In this document: one piece after another, positions 5,362-5,941 of the stretch
How the letters are laid out: the number at the start of each line of letters is the position of its first letter
Position numbering within the stretch: the first letter of the stretch is position 1
DNA from: an uncultured Clostridia bacterium
GTDB taxonomy: Bacteria > Bacillota_A > Clostridia > Oscillospirales > Oscillospiraceae
Direction: 5' to 3'
Assembly (NCBI GenBank): GCA_947167435.1
Contig: CAMVIC010000109.1
Location: 1-5,941 of the forward strand
DNA: 5,941 nucleotides
The notes under the pieces: model-generated
Databases searched by the model: none
Told to the model about the DNA's origin: nothing
The model's input: only the letters and a program-made list of their open reading frames with translations
Made by a program: the position numbers and the translations under genes

Positions 5362-5796
5362 ATGAAGGAAACGATCATACAGCTTGTGACAGCCTTTCTG
5401 GGCTCTCTGGGCTTTTCCCTGCTCTTCGGCATGCGACGGCGGCACCTGTTGCCGGCCTCCCTGGGCGGCATGCTGGCCTGGGGCGTGTATCTGCTGGCAG
5501 ACAGCGCCCGGTGGATCGAAGGGGATTTTATTCCCTATCTGCTGGCCTCGGCCTTTGCAGTGCTCTATGCGGAGCTGATGGCCCGCCTGCGCAAAAGCCC
5601 AACCACGCTATTTGTCATCCCGGCAATTCTGCCGCTGGTGCCCGGCGGCTCCCTGTACTACGCCATGAGCCATGCGGTGCGCGGGCAGATGGGCGCGGCA
5701 GGGCAGTATGGGCTGCAGGCGCTGAAGCTGGGCCTTGCCATCGCGGCGGGCATCAGCGTCATGGTGGCCCTGCGGGAGATTCGGGCCAGACGCTGA
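5362..5796 (+). CDS. ThrE_2/YjjB-type exporter, small subunit
   Basis: A 144-residue integral membrane protein of the ThrE_2 family (formerly DUF3815, PF12821), the C-terminal half of the two-part exporter. Hydrophobic segments lie at about 5-23, 29-47, 56-75, 80-101 and 119-138. A basic RRR follows the first, and the tail is arginine-rich (REIRARR), suggesting a cytosolic C terminus. The conserved IPAILPLVPGGSLYYAM stretch (86-102) is the family's hallmark. GGAG lies six bases before the ATG, and the gene begins 16 bases after the large subunit's stop, so the two are almost certainly co-transcribed and form one transporter. Length is close to the 150-160 residues usual for the family. Nothing looks truncated. 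Confidence 0.9.
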   Translation: MKETIIQLVTAFLGSLGFSLLFGMRRRHLLPASLGGMLAWGVYLLADSARWIEGDFIPYLLASAFAVLYAELMARLRKSPTTLFVIPAILPLVPGGSLYYAMSHAVRGQMGAAGQYGLQALKLGLAIAAGISVMVALREIRARR

Positions 5797-5832
5797 AAAC
5801 GGAGACACAGGAGACATACAGGAATACAGGAT

Positions 5833-5863
5833 AAGCCCCGCTGTGCGCGTCACAGCGGGGCTT
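5833..5863 (+). terminator. Hairpin after the exporter operon
   Basis: A perfect 13-base-pair stem (5833-5845 with 5851-5863, arm AAGCCCCGCTGTG) with a CGCGT loop lies 36 bases after the last stop codon. Its 3' arm ends in CTT and no further T run follows, so it is an atypical intrinsic terminator. Position and strength make a transcript-end role likely. Confidence 0.6.
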
Positions 5864-5864
5864 G

Positions 5865-5882
5865 AGACTGTCAAAACAGTCT
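5865..5882. repeat. Small hairpin directly after the operon-end hairpin
   Basis: AGACTGT (5865-5871) pairs perfectly with ACAGTCT (5876-5882) around a CAAA loop, one base after the preceding stem. On both strands it is followed by no T-tract. It may be an auxiliary 3' structure. Confidence 0.45.
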
Positions 5883-5917
5883 GCAAAAGAGGAAGGACAA
5901 CAGAGCCGCGGGGGAGC

Positions 5918-5941
5918 GCGAGGGGGCAAGGCCCGCCTCGC
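5918..5941. repeat. GC-rich palindrome at the right edge
   Basis: GCGAGGGGG (5918-5926) pairs with CCC (5932-5934) and CCTCGC (5936-5941), with one bulged G at 5935 and a short CAAGG loop. The structure may continue past the window. It resembles the GAGGGG/CCCCTC hairpin at 25-46 and could be a dispersed palindromic element. Confidence 0.4.

Noticed and set aside
1909..5868. Shared TTGAGAC heptamer after two operons (1912-1918 and 5862-5868)
   Set aside because: Seven bases with little flanking similarity is within chance for this window length.
1..5941. CRISPR array, insertion sequence, tRNA/rRNA or phage genes
   Set aside because: No regularly spaced repeats, transposase or integrase motifs, or RNA gene signatures were seen on either strand.

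Overview
The window reads as an ordinary chromosomal segment of a GC-rich anaerobic Firmicute, probably a gut clostridium of the Oscillospiraceae/Ruminococcaceae type. This is inferred from RarA, DUF951 and split ThrE proteins of Firmicutes style, strong AGGAGG-type ribosome binding sites, GC-rich coding DNA separated by AT-richer promoters, and an exported FMN/FAD reductase of a kind common in gut anaerobes. No marker gene fixes the taxon. All convincing genes lie on the + strand, in three transcription units.

Unit 1 (about 92-1904) is a DNA-maintenance group. It holds rarA (replication-fork AAA+ ATPase, 159-1409), a 63-residue DUF951 protein with zinc-type cysteines (1468-1659), and a small stand-alone GIY-YIG nuclease (1656-1904) whose GTG start overlaps the DUF951 stop. 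It is preceded by two abutting perfect hairpins (1-46).

Unit 2 (about 1967-4082) is a single gene with its own good promoter, a long hairpin near the predicted 5' end of its mRNA, and a strong hairpin after its stop. It encodes a Tat-exported flavoprotein (signal peptide, FMN-binding domain with a covalent-flavinylation motif, FAD-binding fumarate-reductase-like domain). The residues that bind and protonate fumarate in the classical enzymes are replaced, and a tyrosine-rich segment sits where the substrate arginine normally lies. It is therefore probably an anaerobic respiratory reductase for some acceptor other than fumarate. Its codon use is visibly more biased than its neighbours'.

Unit 3 (about 4315-5863) is a two-gene ThrE/YjjPB-type exporter (4569-5345 and 5362-5796) with its own promoter and a leader of roughly 220 nt. 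The leader contains two complementary pairs of segments that can pair in alternative ways, one of which masks the bases next to the start codon. It also contains a possible 13-codon leader peptide. Between units 2 and 3, positions 4083-4310 hold no gene I can support. The window ends in three successive hairpins, the last resembling the one at the left edge.

The most interesting items are the reductase with a rebuilt active site and the potential alternative-pairing leader of the exporter operon.
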